Source of the DNA: Pestalotiopsis fici W106-1
Lineage: Eukaryota > Ascomycota > Sordariomycetes > Amphisphaeriales > Sporocadaceae
Direction: 5' to 3'
Length of the DNA stretch: 64,000 nt
Assembly: GCF_000516985.1 (NCBI RefSeq)
Contig: NW_006917103.1
Coordinates: forward strand, 620,001-684,000
The position numbers and the translations under genes were made by a program. Shown piece by piece: positions 19,686 to 30,457 of this stretch (position 1 is the stretch's first letter; each line of letters starts with the position of its first letter). The notes under the pieces were generated by a model. It was not told the origin of the DNA, did no database searches, and saw only the letters and a list, made by a program, of their open reading frames with translations.

Positions 19686-22159
19686 AGACCAAAGAAGGGT
19701 ATATTATATGAAGAAAGTGGAAAGAGAGGATATAGAATCGAAGCGCACAAAAATATTAATGTCACGTAGAAAAAGGCCGACCGGCGGAAGAAGAGAAGCG
19801 AATAGTAAACGAAAGTTGACTCGCGTCTACCTGAATACAGTTGTGACTGTCGATCGAGAAGCCCAGCAAAGCAAAAGAATAAAGAGAAAAGAAAGAGACT
19901 GGCCGTGCGGGAGGGAGTAGTCTTGTTTAGTTTCGGTTCACGGAGAAAACGGCAGACGACAAGAGAGAGGCTTTGACAGGGGTGAGGTCCCAGTCGCAGA
20001 ATTAATCATGGGCAAAGATCAGTACAGAGTATGCGAGGACATATTATCAGACACCCCTGCAACCTATTGGGTTATGGTTGCATCCAGGGGGGTCCGGGCA
20101 TGGGTGGGAAAGAAGAGACGATGTCAAAGGGTTACTACTGAACAGGCGACGTCACTCTTCTCACATGTGTCTCTAGACCTGGGCAGTGGCACGATGATGA
20201 ACCACAAAGGAAGAGGCCATCTTACAAAACTGAGAGTCAGGAGGACAACGGGGGAAAAGATGAGAAGAGGGCAGGCGGCTATACCAGATGGGTCGCGGAT
20301 GGGTTAGAGGACGACATCATGAGGCTCAAGACGCTTTACACTGGCGTGGGAATAAAGAGGGCCAATGAGGATACAGCAATGGCAAGTCAAGCTTTTGGGG
20401 GCGTTCGTGGGTGGACGTTTAAGCTTAGCACTGACAGTCGACGCCTGGGGGGTAGGTTGCACCAGCCGTCGCAAGGGACCGACGGCGTGGGAGCGAAGCA
20501 ATGTAGCCCCGACACCAGCAGCGAACACACCATATGCCAACGGTGATGCCCAGGAAAATGGCCAGACCATGAGACAATTCTGGTTCCCGTTGGCCTGGAA
20601 CTGACTGGGTATGGGTTCGGTAGCATGAGAACAGGAGATGGGACGAAGCAGAAGTAGGTGGCTGAGCGCTGTCTTGAGCAGTCAGTCAAGACTTGCAAGC
20701 GCGGCAGCATTGTCTGGGACTGTCGGATCGACTGGCGATGCGACACGTCGAGTCAGAGAAGACCAGCATTGGGGGGGGGGCAGAGGCCTGAGGGTCTGGG
20801 CGGCTTGCGGCAAAGGCCGTGTCACAAGCGATCCAATCGCGACGTCTGCTGGCCGTGAAGTGCCAGGGGGGCTCTAACTTCTGAACCTCGGCGGCTCTTT
20901 TTACTGGTCCTTCTCTTTTTGGCAGCGCACCCCGCCCCTGCGACCCTTTCCCACTACAGGCCCTGGTTACACCTCTTTTTCGCTGGTGATACCCCTCGCT
21001 AAGAAAGCCCCTAGACCAAGAGTCTGAGTGGTCGGATGAAAACGAGATCCTCCATGCATGGCAGCGGCTTTCTTCTTTCTAACTGGATCCTCTTTTTTCA
21101 AGTGATGCCTTCCTATCGCTACAATCCAAAGCTGCCAACATGCAACTTCCAAGCGCCAGGCTTCTGCATGCTGCGAGTTAATGGAAATGATTACTGCAGG
21201 TGCAAGCATGCAGGTGATTGACCCGGTACAATCTTTTAGTACACTGGTAGTGAATACGCAATGCATACTATGTAGCTCGTAGTGTAGAATTGCATCAATG
21301 GCCATTGGCCACCTAAGCTGGGGCTTGACGATCGACCAGATCCACGGAATCACTGTGGAAATCTTCAACTATAAATAGGTGAAGATGAATCTTTATGCTG
21401 CATCTCTCTCGCATCACAAACTAGAGAATGTCGTTTCGTTCGAGACAAAATCCAATAGTTATCTTGCTTGGTAAGTCGCTTATCTAAAGGCCACCCCCTT
21501 AGTAATGGCAGGCTTGTGTTTCATGGTAGAGAACCATTTTGGATTGCACCTTGGCGGTTTGTTAAGCCAGCATACGACTTAATCAATACTCTCAATGCAC
21601 ACCCGCAAGTCAGCATTGGGACAACCGTATTTGCAGTAATTCAATATTGACAGTGATTATATTGAGTCTGAACTCCGTACCACTACGAAATGGAAGACTT
21701 TGTTGGAGGTTCTGGCAATCCCAAATAGGGATTGGGCGGGATGCTCTGTATATCTATGATGCACATCATAAATGTGCCTACACTGTGCATCCAGTTTGGG
21801 ATGCTCGGGACTGAAAGTTTACTGGGTCAATGAGCACTCCCGCATCGCAAGCAAATCCATACATACCCCGCGCGACACATCATACATTCATCAGCTTCGA
21901 TGATAACTCAAGTCAATGGCATTCGCCCGTGGTAGTTACCAAGATGCAACAGCACCGACAGCGGACGTTGTGCCATTGCGGCACCGTCTTACGCCATCGC
22001 TCACGTAAAAGGTAATGTGCATATGCCTAGGTTAGGTATGTACCCAGACACTCGTGGGTACGGCCAAAGACGATTTTCGATTTAAGCAAAAAGGCATAAT
22101 TGGAAGAAGAAATCAACTCATCTAATACAAATATCTCTTAATATACCCAAATTTGCACC
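19686..22159. other. Long intergenic region, no gene called
   Basis: About 2.5 kb. 19686-20000 is purine-rich on the plus strand, meaning a CT-rich promoter or leader for the minus-strand membrane protein. A G10 run lies near 20769. A TATA-like TATAAATAG at 21370 precedes a very short possibly spliced ORF (ATG at 21428), which I do not call. The last several hundred bases are the promoter of the FAD monooxygenase. Confidence 0.45.
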
Positions 22160-23530
22160 ATGGCAGAAATACCCAAACTTCAAGTGGCTATTATTGGAGG
22201 CGGCATCGCCGGGCTGGCCGCCGCCATTGCGCTCAAGGACCACCCCGCAGTAGACGTGCAGATATACGAACGGGCGGCCGAACTCCGCGAGATCGGGGCC
22301 TCTATTGCTCTCGGTCCCAATGGAATGCGCACGCTGGACCGGCTGGGCGTGGACAATGCTCTGGACGACTCGGTTGCCTTTCGCAATAAGTCGAGACATC
22401 CAATGATATATCGGTATGAAGAGCTCATGGTGAGTGAGCACTGTTGGGACGTATATACTGACGTATTGAACAGTCACTGGAAAACAAATGAAGACATATC
22501 AGTGGACAGTCATAAAGGCCATGTCGAGGACAGGCATTTGACCTCACGCTTCTACAGAGCGCACTTACATCAAGCTCTGGCCGAGCATGTAGAGCCTTCC
22601 CAACTTCATTTGTCCAAGGCCTTCAGCTCAGCCGACTTTGACGAATCGAGCCAAAAGCTCACCATTACCTTCACAGACGGAACAGTAACCCAGGCCGACC
22701 TCCTCCTTGGAGCCGACGGCATCCACTCCAAAGTACGCACGCAATACGTGCCAACATCCCGAACAACCTGGACAGGCTGGACGACATTGCGCTCAGTCTT
22801 TCCAATATCGCACCTCTCGCACATTCCCGCGGCCGATATCCCAGACGAGGCCGTCCACATTTGGGGCCCCGACCGTACCCTCTTTCTCTCGCGTCTGGGC
22901 CGGGACCTGTTTACCGTCGTCGGGTCCGCTCAGAGCGACCCCAACGCGCCAGACGCACCCTACCGGGACGCAACGTGGAACTCGGATGGCGACGTGGCCG
23001 TCTTGCGCGAGTACTACCGGGACTGGAGTCCTGCTGTCCAGGCCATCATCAATGCCGTGCCCCATACGCGGGTATACCCCAACAGCACGGCACACGCCCT
23101 GGATACGTGGGTTCTCGGGGCCGGCAGGGTGACGCTGGCGGGCGACGCGGCGCACGCTCACGGCGGTGCGTTTGCCGCGGGAGGGAGCCTGGCTCTCGAT
23201 GATGCGTGGGCCTTTGCTGCATCCCTCTTCGAGGCTGTACCGCCGGATGCTGCCCGGAAGCCCTCTGCTCGTGACGTTGCGGCTGCTCTTGCCTTGTATG
23301 AGAGGACGAGGAAGCCGCATACGGACCGCGTGATGCACGTCGTGGCTCAGATGAATGCCAAGAAGATTGAACAAGTCAAACGACAGGATGCCACAACCGA
23401 TGAGGAGTTGAGACGAAAAATGAAGGAGAGGGCTGATACCAGTTGGATTCATGAGCACGATGTGACGGAAGCTTTTGGAGCCGCCTTGGAAAGAGGGCTG
23501 ACTGGACAAGAGCAGCAAGCTCGCCTGTAA
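22160..23530 (+). CDS. FAD-dependent monooxygenase, salicylate hydroxylase-like
   Basis: Group A flavin monooxygenase that would hydroxylate an aromatic or polyketide-type substrate with NAD(P)H and O2. Exon 1 is 22160-22413, the intron is 22414-22473 (60 nt, GTATGA donor, ACTGACG branch, ACAG acceptor), and exon 2 is 22474-23530; 436 aa. The intron is in frame and lacks a stop, so an unspliced reading is also open. Only the spliced form gives the family motif MIYRHWKTNE, which decides the model. Motifs: the FAD dinucleotide loop GGGIAG (residues 13-18), ERAAELREIGA, the DG motif LLGADGIHS, and the GD motif LAGDAAHAHGGAFAAGGSLA. The last is in the variant typical of fungal salicylate-hydroxylase-like enzymes rather than the bacterial GDAAHP form. 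There is no signal peptide; it should be cytosolic. It converges on the NRPS gene with 362 bp between stops. A role with the NRPS is possible but not shown. Confidence 0.88.
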   Translation: MAEIPKLQVAIIGGGIAGLAAAIALKDHPAVDVQIYERAAELREIGASIALGPNGMRTLDRLGVDNALDDSVAFRNKSRHPMIYRYEELMVSEHCWDVYTDVLNSHWKTNEDISVDSHKGHVEDRHLTSRFYRAHLHQALAEHVEPSQLHLSKAFSSADFDESSQKLTITFTDGTVTQADLLLGADGIHSKVRTQYVPTSRTTWTGWTTLRSVFPISHLSHIPAADIPDEAVHIWGPDRTLFLSRLGRDLFTVVGSAQSDPNAPDAPYRDATWNSDGDVAVLREYYRDWSPAVQAIINAVPHTRVYPNSTAHALDTWVLGAGRVTLAGDAAHAHGGAFAAGGSLALDDAWAFAASLFEAVPPDAARKPSARDVAAALALYERTRKPHTDRVMHVVAQMNAKKIEQVKRQDATTDEELRRKMKERADTSWIHEHDVTEAFGAALERGLTGQEQQARL

Positions 23531-23892
23531 ATACTGACGAAAGATTGATTATTGATAGTTGCCTTTAGTCAAGCCATAAAAGGACTAGAATTTGTGAAAC
23601 TTTAGACGGGATTTTGACCCGAACATACACTGATGGTACCGGTCACACATTTGTACAAGAAATGCTACACCTCGATTCTTTGCCTGTTTCAACAAACTGT
23701 ATTGCGATCAATCTACAAGAAAATGCGGCATGAACACGAGAAAGTCTTATGCAAACGGGTATGTACAAAATGCCAAGTATTTTTATCAAATGCAATATAC
23801 ACAAAGAAATATGATGCAAAACCTTACTCATCCTCCCCAGAGCCCATGTCTTCAAAATTATCTAGGTTAGATCTCTCCCAGACATGATCCGT
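23531..23892. other. Convergent intergenic region (shared terminators)
   Basis: 362 bp between the stop codons of the monooxygenase (plus) and the NRPS (minus). It is AT-rich and holds both 3' ends; no gene is visible. Confidence 0.6.
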
Positions 23893-26800
23893 TCACCAGG
23901 GAATGACCTCCTTGGGTCTTCTCACCAACAAGTCCATAATCTCCTCCAGCTCGCCTAGCAGCTCCTCAGCGACCGAGAGCCAATCGTCAAACGTGACAAT
24001 CTCAAACATGAGCTCGTCGCCCTTGACAAAGGCCTGGCACTTCCACTCCTTGAGGGGCTCGTAGTGCGGGTAGACGGTCTCCATGCGGCAGCTGGCCTTG
24101 CCAAAGGTCATTTCCTCGACGTGGTAGACGTCCTGGTGGACGACCGAGTCGAACCAGTCCACGGTCGCGGGCCAGTCGGTGCACTGCGGCACAATCTCGG
24201 CGAGGCCCATGCCCTCGTGCTGCGCGCTGGAGATGTGCTGGTACTGGACGTGCTCCAAGAGGTCGAGACCGGTCCAGCCCTCCTCGAACTTGACGCGCAC
24301 CGGCACGTACTGCCAGGTCGGTCCCATGACGGCGTCCACGTTGGCCAGGTCCGTGTTGCGGCCGCTGACGACCTCGCCAAAGACGACATCGCGGCGGCCG
24401 AGGCGTCGGGCGAGGCAGAGAGCCCAGGCGGCAGTGGGCAGCGTGGCGACCGTAATGTCCTTGGGTCGCGCGGCAATGCTGACGGTACGGGTAATGTCTC
24501 CCGGCAGTCTCTTGGTCAGGGGCAGGTCACACTTGAGAACAGAGAGTTCTGATCCCTTGAGAAGGTCTCTCCAGTAGTCGATGCTCTGCGGTATGCTCTT
24601 GTTGACTGTGTGATATACAAAGTTGGAGAACGGTGCACTAGGTCTGAAAGGCAGTCCATCATACAGAGCGCCGAGTTGGCGTAGCAGTGGTACCAAGCAG
24701 ATCTCATCGTATTGGGCGTGGGAGATGCGAATAATGAGACAGCTCTTGCCAGTATCGCCTCGCACGAGCATAAACTTGACAAAGACTGATCCGAGGGGCA
24801 TCTTGGTCTGGATATCCGTCTTGCACAAGTTGTGCACAAACTTTTCAATCTTGCCCTCAATATCGAATTCGTCGACTTGAGCAGTCACCGACTTCAACAC
24901 GACGCCGAGGCATTGGCCTTCGCTCTCCACAAAGACGGTGCGCAGGATTTCGTTTCGCTCAACCAGCTCTTGGCAGCTGCGCAAAAGTCTTTCTCTGTCC
25001 ACATCTCCATCGAGGTGGAAAAGCTCGTAACGAGTCGAGTAGCGAGGCAGCTTTACTGTGCCGTAGACTGCTACCTGTTGCAGAGGCCGTGTGGGGTATA
25101 CATCTTCCACGATCCAGTCTGGCTGGGCCAGTGACTTTTTGATCTCCTGTAACCTGTTGTCGGTCATCTCGAGGAGCGAGAATGGCTTGATGACCTCTTC
25201 CTTGGTCTCCTTTGTGACAGCTAGCGACTCCTTCAACACATTTGACATGTCGTACAATGTCCGGTGCTTGAAGATGTCCTTGACGGTGATCTCGAAGCCC
25301 TCTACACGGGTTTCGGCAACCAGTTTCATGGCACCGATCGAGTCACCACCCAAGAGGAAGAAGCTATCGTCCAGGCTGATCTCGTCCTCCGGAATGCCAA
25401 TAATGCGACTCCAAGCACTACGCAGTTTTCTTTGCTTCGCCGATGATACCGATACTTTGCTTGCTCGTTCAACCTTTTGCTTCTTCTCCTTGACGGGTTT
25501 CTCTACCAGTACAATGGAACCCTCGGGGTTGTACTTGGCCAGCTTTCCTGTCCGATAGACCTTTCCAGCCACAGCACCGTTCAGCCACCTTGGAGTATCA
25601 ATTGATTCAAGGTTTGGATCACCAGAGCAGTGAATGAGAAGCTCGCCAGTTGCACCAATGGGAGAAAGCCGTGCAGCATCAGCAGGGTCGACGATCCAAG
25701 CACCCGTAATCTCGCTGTCGTTTGGAACCAATGATGAGAGCACAGAGTTTGCGGCGGCCTGTGTACTGAGCTGAGTAATCTCTGCCTGCTCTGCAGTGTC
25801 CAGAACCTCGAGGTCAGCCAATCTCTTGCCGGGGTATTCACAGAATTGCTGAGTCAATCTGCCCAACTGTGTGAGCATTCTCTGCATCTGTGGGCTCTTG
25901 ACAGTGTTCGAGTCAAAGCTGGCCATGATCAGGAAACCCTTGGGGTCCAGGGAACAAACAAGCATGAGCGCATATGTGTTGAACTTCAAGGCTTCCTGGG
26001 CAGCCTCATCGTCGCCGGCGGGGACGAAGCCATTGGCAGGTTGGTCTTCTATCGAAGCGACCTCTTCGCCTTCCGTGCTGGGGTGGAGGACGAATCCAGT
26101 TCTGAGCTCACAAGCCTCGCGAGCATCTGGGCTCAGGCGACGAATGTGTTGAAGACCAAAGTGTTCATGGGGGATGCTGAGGACAGACTGATGGTGGACC
26201 TCCTGAAGGTATTCCGAGACGGTCGCATCAGGGTTGACAGCTACACGCACAGGAATCGTCGCAATCATGGGTCCTTCGATCTCTTCAACTCCTGGAATTG
26301 GCGCATTTCGTCCAGTCAGGGTCTCTCCAAACACGACATCATTGGATGCAGTGTAGGCAGCGATCAACAGTGCCCAGGCGCCCAGAATTGCGGTTGCTAC
26401 CGTCGTGCCTCCGACTCTGGTCTCAATCGAAACGTAGTGCTCAAGCAATGAGTCGGCTTGCTGCTGGTATCCAGGATACGGCAGAGCCGGGAATTGCTCT
26501 CCATCGGCACCGTCCAGACGTTCTCTCCAATAAGTCTCCGAGTCCTTGCGGTCCATATCGCCGAGATACTTGATGAAATTCTTGAAGCTGGCAGGGCGAG
26601 TAATGGTTTCTCCGTGGTATGCCTTGTTTACTCTCTCAACCACTAGGGGCATGGACCAACCATCATAGAGAGCATGGTGCATTGTCAGAACAAAGTGTAC
26701 TTTTCCGGTATCCTCGCCGGCTACGATGGCATATCGTACCAATGGCTTGCCCAGATCCACGGGGTCACTTCGATCTGCGACGAGGAAGTCGGTCAAGCTC

Positions 26801-29220
26801 TGCTCCTGGATCAGCGGGCAGGCAAAGTCGTCCTTGACAACAACTTGCATGAGTCCTTGGCCAGGAATCTGGACAATTCTGGTGCGAAGAATGGGGCAAT
26901 CCGTTGAAGAAGTCTTGAAGGCATCTGCAAGTCTTTGAGCAATGTCAACGCTTGACATTTCAACGACACGCTGAGCAACGTATGCTTCAGTGACCTTGGC
27001 AGACAGAGCCATGAGACCTTCCTGCAATGGTGTACAAGGGTAGACATCTTCGACTCTTTCGGGGTCCAGATTGCAAAGCTCGGCGGTTTCTGCTTTGGCA
27101 GCCTCTTGAGACCACGTCTCGCTGAGCAGGGAGAAGGGCGCCACAGTGACGAATTCATCAGCAGTCGCTGGTTGCGCCACCTGAGCCATATCCTCCAGCA
27201 CTGGGTTGGCAAATATCGCAGCCACGGAAAGGGACACGCCGTGTGCTCGTGCTGCTGCTACCAGTCTCATTGCTCTGAGAGAGTCACCTCCGACGGCGAA
27301 AAAGTTATCAGTGGCACTGAGGTCAGCATCGGGACCCAGGACATCGCCCCAAATGGTGGCCAGCTTTTGTTCCATTTCCGTCGACGGCTCTCTCCTTTGT
27401 ACCAATGCATTCGCAAAAGCGGCAACGTCTCGTCTGCTCATGGAAGCGCCAAGCTCACGGAGTCGCTTTCTGTCAGTCTTTGCCGAGACTAACAAGGGCA
27501 TAGTCTGAAGTGGAATGTATGCAGCCGGTACCATGTAGATGGGGAGGTATTCCGAAAGTGCCTTGTTCATACCAGTCAAGGCGTCTGTGATGTCTGGGGA
27601 AAATGATCCCAGGAGGTCCTCGAAACTGGGAACGAGACCCGCCTTCTCCGAAATGAATGCAACAAGCATTGGGTCGCTTGTACCGCCGCCGGGTTTGATG
27701 ACTTCAGCGGCAACCCGAGTCTCGGCTGGTAGCTTATCGCGCATGTGGTGCTCGATTTCGGCAAGCTCGATACGCTGACCTCTGAGCTTGACCTGCTGAT
27801 CGCCACGACCAATAAAGATGATTGATCCGTCAGTATCGTATTTGACCAAGTCACCGGTCTTGTAGCATCGTCCGTGGCGTCCAGGGAATCCCTTGTAGCC
27901 AGCCACAAGGAAGGCTGGGTCCTCAATGAAGACTTCTGAAGTCTTCTCTGCATTGCCCAGGTAGCCAGGACCGACAATGGCACCCTCGACAATGAGTTCT
28001 CCGACCTCCCCGAGTGGCGTGAGTTTGTTATGGTCGGCCGGGTCAACGATCCAAATGGCACCACCAACACCTTTGCCAATGGTGACTTGCTGCTTGCCGT
28101 CGCGGCCAACCTGGTTGTTGATTGTGCATCCAACAGTACACTCCGACGGACCGTATGCGTTGACGACTTGTGCCTCCTTGCCCCATTTTGCAGCATCTCC
28201 GTTCGAGATGGCCTCACCACCGAGGCCGAGCACTTCGAGCGACGGGATGATGTCGGAATCGAGGACACGTGCTACCGAGGGTGTCATGTGAGCCATGTTG
28301 ACATTCATTTTCCGAATTGCGCCGCTCAAGTCGTTGACACGGTCCGCCTCGGTGGGAATACAGAGGCAACCTCCGTTCGCCAAGGTGCATAGCATACAGT
28401 CGATGCACACGTCGAAAGCGTAGGACGCAAAGTCCAAGACACGGGAGTGTTCCCGATATCCGACAAGGTCGGCTCGTGGTATAGCGCCGCTGGTGTAGTT
28501 GACATGGGTGATGACACAGCCCTTGGGAATGCCAGTGCTTCCCGAGGTGAATTGGATATAGAGGTTGGCGCTTGCGGGCACCTCGGGCAGCTGGGAGTCG
28601 GATGGGATCTCGTGTGAATCGAACCATTCTGCAGCAAGAGCCACATGGGCTGCTGTCGGTGCCACACTGCTACCAAGAGATGATTGTGCCAGCGAGGTCA
28701 CAATGTGAGCTGCGCCGGTCAAATCCACGATGGCGCGTAGTCTACCCTCAGGCTGGCTTGGGTCCATGAGAGCAAAAGCTCCTCCTGCCTTCATCACGGC
28801 CAGAACCGCTACGCACGTCCATTTTGATTTTTCGAATAGCACTGGAACAATGGTGCCAACACCAACACCAATAGATGCGAGATATAGTGCCAGGCGGTTG
28901 GAGTATTCTTCGACGTCGCCATAAGTAAAGTCTCCGTCCCATGAATTGACTGCTGCACGGCTCGGGTCCCGCTTGGCTTGTTCTGAGATCAGCTCGTGCA
29001 TGCAAGTAGACAATGTCGGCGGAACGGGCGTGTTCCAGCTCCAAATTTGCTCAAGGTCCGGGTTTTCTGCTACGATGGCATCTTCGGACAACTCGTTTGG
29101 TGGCGTTGACGTGGGAGTATGGAAGGCTTCATCGTCGGATGCTTCGCCGGAATAGTCTTCCTGCAGATTGTGGTCGAGGGATGCGCCGGCATTCGCCTCG
29201 TCAGCCATTGGGTTCGACAT
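23893..29220 (-). CDS. sidD: Nonribosomal peptide synthetase, A-T-C-dA-T-C, NPS6/SidD-type extracellular siderophore synthetase
   Basis: Intron-free, 1775 aa. In order: adenylation domain, about residues 60-595, with A3 FTSGSTGIPKG (224-234), FDVCIDC (269-275, start of the specificity pocket), A5 NAYGPSE, A7 CYKTGD (452-457), A8 GRGDQQVKLRGQRIELAE and the A10 lysine in SAKTDRK. Carrier domain with GGDSL (Ser647). Condensation domain with intact HHALYDG (848-854). A shrunken adenylation remnant (about 1173-1240) keeps only an A7-like YRTGKLAKYNPEGS and a DPADAARLSPIG segment. Second carrier GGDSI (Ser1294). Terminal condensation domain with SHAQYDE (1500-1506), the altered motif usual in siderophore NRPSs. 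One full module plus a degenerate-A module is the published layout of NPS6/SidD, which joins N5-acyl-N5-hydroxyornithine units by ester bonds into fusarinine- or coprogen-type siderophores. Upstream ATCAGATAA sites support iron control. The Stachelhaus code was not fully derived, so the exact product is unknown. Confidence 0.87.
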   Translation of the reverse strand: MSNPMADEANAGASLDHNLQEDYSGEASDDEAFHTPTSTPPNELSEDAIVAENPDLEQIWSWNTPVPPTLSTCMHELISEQAKRDPSRAAVNSWDGDFTYGDVEEYSNRLALYLASIGVGVGTIVPVLFEKSKWTCVAVLAVMKAGGAFALMDPSQPEGRLRAIVDLTGAAHIVTSLAQSSLGSSVAPTAAHVALAAEWFDSHEIPSDSQLPEVPASANLYIQFTSGSTGIPKGCVITHVNYTSGAIPRADLVGYREHSRVLDFASYAFDVCIDCMLCTLANGGCLCIPTEADRVNDLSGAIRKMNVNMAHMTPSVARVLDSDIIPSLEVLGLGGEAISNGDAAKWGKEAQVVNAYGPSECTVGCTINNQVGRDGKQQVTIGKGVGGAIWIVDPADHNKLTPLGEVGELIVEGAIVGPGYLGNAEKTSEVFIEDPAFLVAGYKGFPGRHGRCYKTGDLVKYDTDGSIIFIGRGDQQVKLRGQRIELAEIEHHMRDKLPAETRVAAEVIKPGGGTSDPMLVAFISEKAGLVPSFEDLLGSFSPDITDALTGMNKALSEYLPIYMVPAAYIPLQTMPLLVSAKTDRKRLRELGASMSRRDVAAFANALVQRREPSTEMEQKLATIWGDVLGPDADLSATDNFFAVGGDSLRAMRLVAAARAHGVSLSVAAIFANPVLEDMAQVAQPATADEFVTVAPFSLLSETWSQEAAKAETAELCNLDPERVEDVYPCTPLQEGLMALSAKVTEAYVAQRVVEMSSVDIAQRLADAFKTSSTDCPILRTRIVQIPGQGLMQVVVKDDFACPLIQEQSLTDFLVADRSDPVDLGKPLVRYAIVAGEDTGKVHFVLTMHHALYDGWSMPLVVERVNKAYHGETITRPASFKNFIKYLGDMDRKDSETYWRERLDGADGEQFPALPYPGYQQQADSLLEHYVSIETRVGGTTVATAILGAWALLIAAYTASNDVVFGETLTGRNAPIPGVEEIEGPMIATIPVRVAVNPDATVSEYLQEVHHQSVLSIPHEHFGLQHIRRLSPDAREACELRTGFVLHPSTEGEEVASIEDQPANGFVPAGDDEAAQEALKFNTYALMLVCSLDPKGFLIMASFDSNTVKSPQMQRMLTQLGRLTQQFCEYPGKRLADLEVLDTAEQAEITQLSTQAAANSVLSSLVPNDSEITGAWIVDPADAARLSPIGATGELLIHCSGDPNLESIDTPRWLNGAVAGKVYRTGKLAKYNPEGSIVLVEKPVKEKKQKVERASKVSVSSAKQRKLRSAWSRIIGIPEDEISLDDSFFLLGGDSIGAMKLVAETRVEGFEITVKDIFKHRTLYDMSNVLKESLAVTKETKEEVIKPFSLLEMTDNRLQEIKKSLAQPDWIVEDVYPTRPLQQVAVYGTVKLPRYSTRYELFHLDGDVDRERLLRSCQELVERNEILRTVFVESEGQCLGVVLKSVTAQVDEFDIEGKIEKFVHNLCKTDIQTKMPLGSVFVKFMLVRGDTGKSCLIIRISHAQYDEICLVPLLRQLGALYDGLPFRPSAPFSNFVYHTVNKSIPQSIDYWRDLLKGSELSVLKCDLPLTKRLPGDITRTVSIAARPKDITVATLPTAAWALCLARRLGRRDVVFGEVVSGRNTDLANVDAVMGPTWQYVPVRVKFEEGWTGLDLLEHVQYQHISSAQHEGMGLAEIVPQCTDWPATVDWFDSVVHQDVYHVEEMTFGKASCRMETVYPHYEPLKEWKCQAFVKGDELMFEIVTFDDWLSVAEELLGELEEIMDLLVRRPKEVIPW

Positions 29221-29687
29221 GGCAAAGACAGTCGATGCCGGCGGCCGGATTCGTCAATGAGTGTCGTTTATTTTCGTGATCGGTTTGCAGCCAACTCGAA
29301 CTACAGGCAAATGACCTGTGCTCTCAAACACACCGATTACTGCACTACTCGAGCATTCAACATCTAGGGTAAGTAGCTTGGTAGGTAGAGGCAAGAGAGT
29401 GAATTGCTACAAATCTAGAATGGTGAACTTAACCTTGCCATCGAGGGAGGAAACGATGGAGTAATTTACTGCTAGCAGCATGTCCATCGCTGAGCCGCCG
29501 ACTGGATCATGCCGACTGCGGCACCCTCCTCGTGCAATCGACAAGGGCCATGACAAGAGAAGTGGTTCCATGGTCTCACAGAGCTCCAGTTGTTACAAAT
29601 CTGCTAATGCAAAGACCGCCAGGGTCGAGTTTTGGTAACCCAACGGCGGATAGACTACGCAGACGACCCTGGGGCGGATCGGATTTG

Positions 29688-29715
29688 ATCAGATAACTTT
29701 AAGCGGATCAGATAA
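29688..29715 (+). promoter_or_regulatory. Paired SreA-type iron-regulatory GATA sites
   Basis: ATCAGATAA occurs at 29688-29696 and again at 29707-29715, inside a 12-bp direct repeat GATCAGATAACT spaced 19 bp start to start, about 470-500 bp upstream of the NRPS start codon. It fits the published extended site for the fungal iron repressor SreA (ATCWGATAA), a GATA factor that shuts off siderophore genes when iron is plentiful. Binding is inferred, not shown. Confidence 0.7.
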
Positions 29716-30457
29716 CTCTATAGGGCAGTACGGCCATGGGCCAAGACTCGTTTCCTGCATATGATCGTGGGGCCGGCGGCGATGCGTCATTAGACGGAGC
29801 TCGTAAGAGCCAAGCCTTACCCTGCAAAGAAGCTCGGCGGGAGGCCGGGGTCCTTCGGGCAGCCTGCTTAGAAGGCCGACTTGGCCGACTCCGAGCTCTG
29901 ATCCTCATTTGGCAACCTGACTTTGTTATTAAAGATGTTGGAGACGATGGAGACGAGTATATGGAAGAAACAGGACAAGGCGCTCGCCTTGTGATGATTT
30001 CAAATCATCTAGTGCCTGCTCTGCTATTGCCTCCGCATCTCACCAGTGTCCAGATGACATGCCCAAGGGCAGGCTGGGCGCTCGCGATGGAAAGGGAACC
30101 GGCCATGTCTTCCCAGAACAGCTAGGGGGTACGTAGGTTGAGTCGTAGTGCACACTTGGTAGCCAACGGCAGCGCGAGAATAGAGCACCATTTGGCATTA
30201 ACCGTACACCAGCCAGCTACACGGCGGGTCTCTCATGACGAATCGCCGGTAGACTAGAGACTCTCACACGGTGAATTGTGGTGTGGTCGCGCAGGGGATA
30301 TGGCCATGTGGACGAGCTAGGCTGTGAAAATTTTTGCGAGCGGATGGATTCATGACAGTCTTCGGGTCGCATTCAAAGGCAACCAGCTCGCTGTCGGACG
30401 TGATTGGGCCGCCGAGGGGCTCCGGATGACGGGATGGGGTCGTTAGAGATTAATCTG

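Noticed and set aside
22160..23530. Reading the monooxygenase as an intronless 456-aa protein
   Set aside because: The 60-nt in-frame insert breaks the family motif MIYRHWKTNE and carries donor, branch and acceptor signals, so it is an intron.
24064..28291. Many 80-230-codon ORFs on both strands inside the NRPS
   Set aside because: All are alternative-frame shadows of one continuous 1775-codon frame with well-ordered NRPS motifs.
29736..30125. 129-codon plus-strand ORF upstream of the NRPS
   Set aside because: Low-quality composition, no domain, and it lies within the GATA-containing promoter region.
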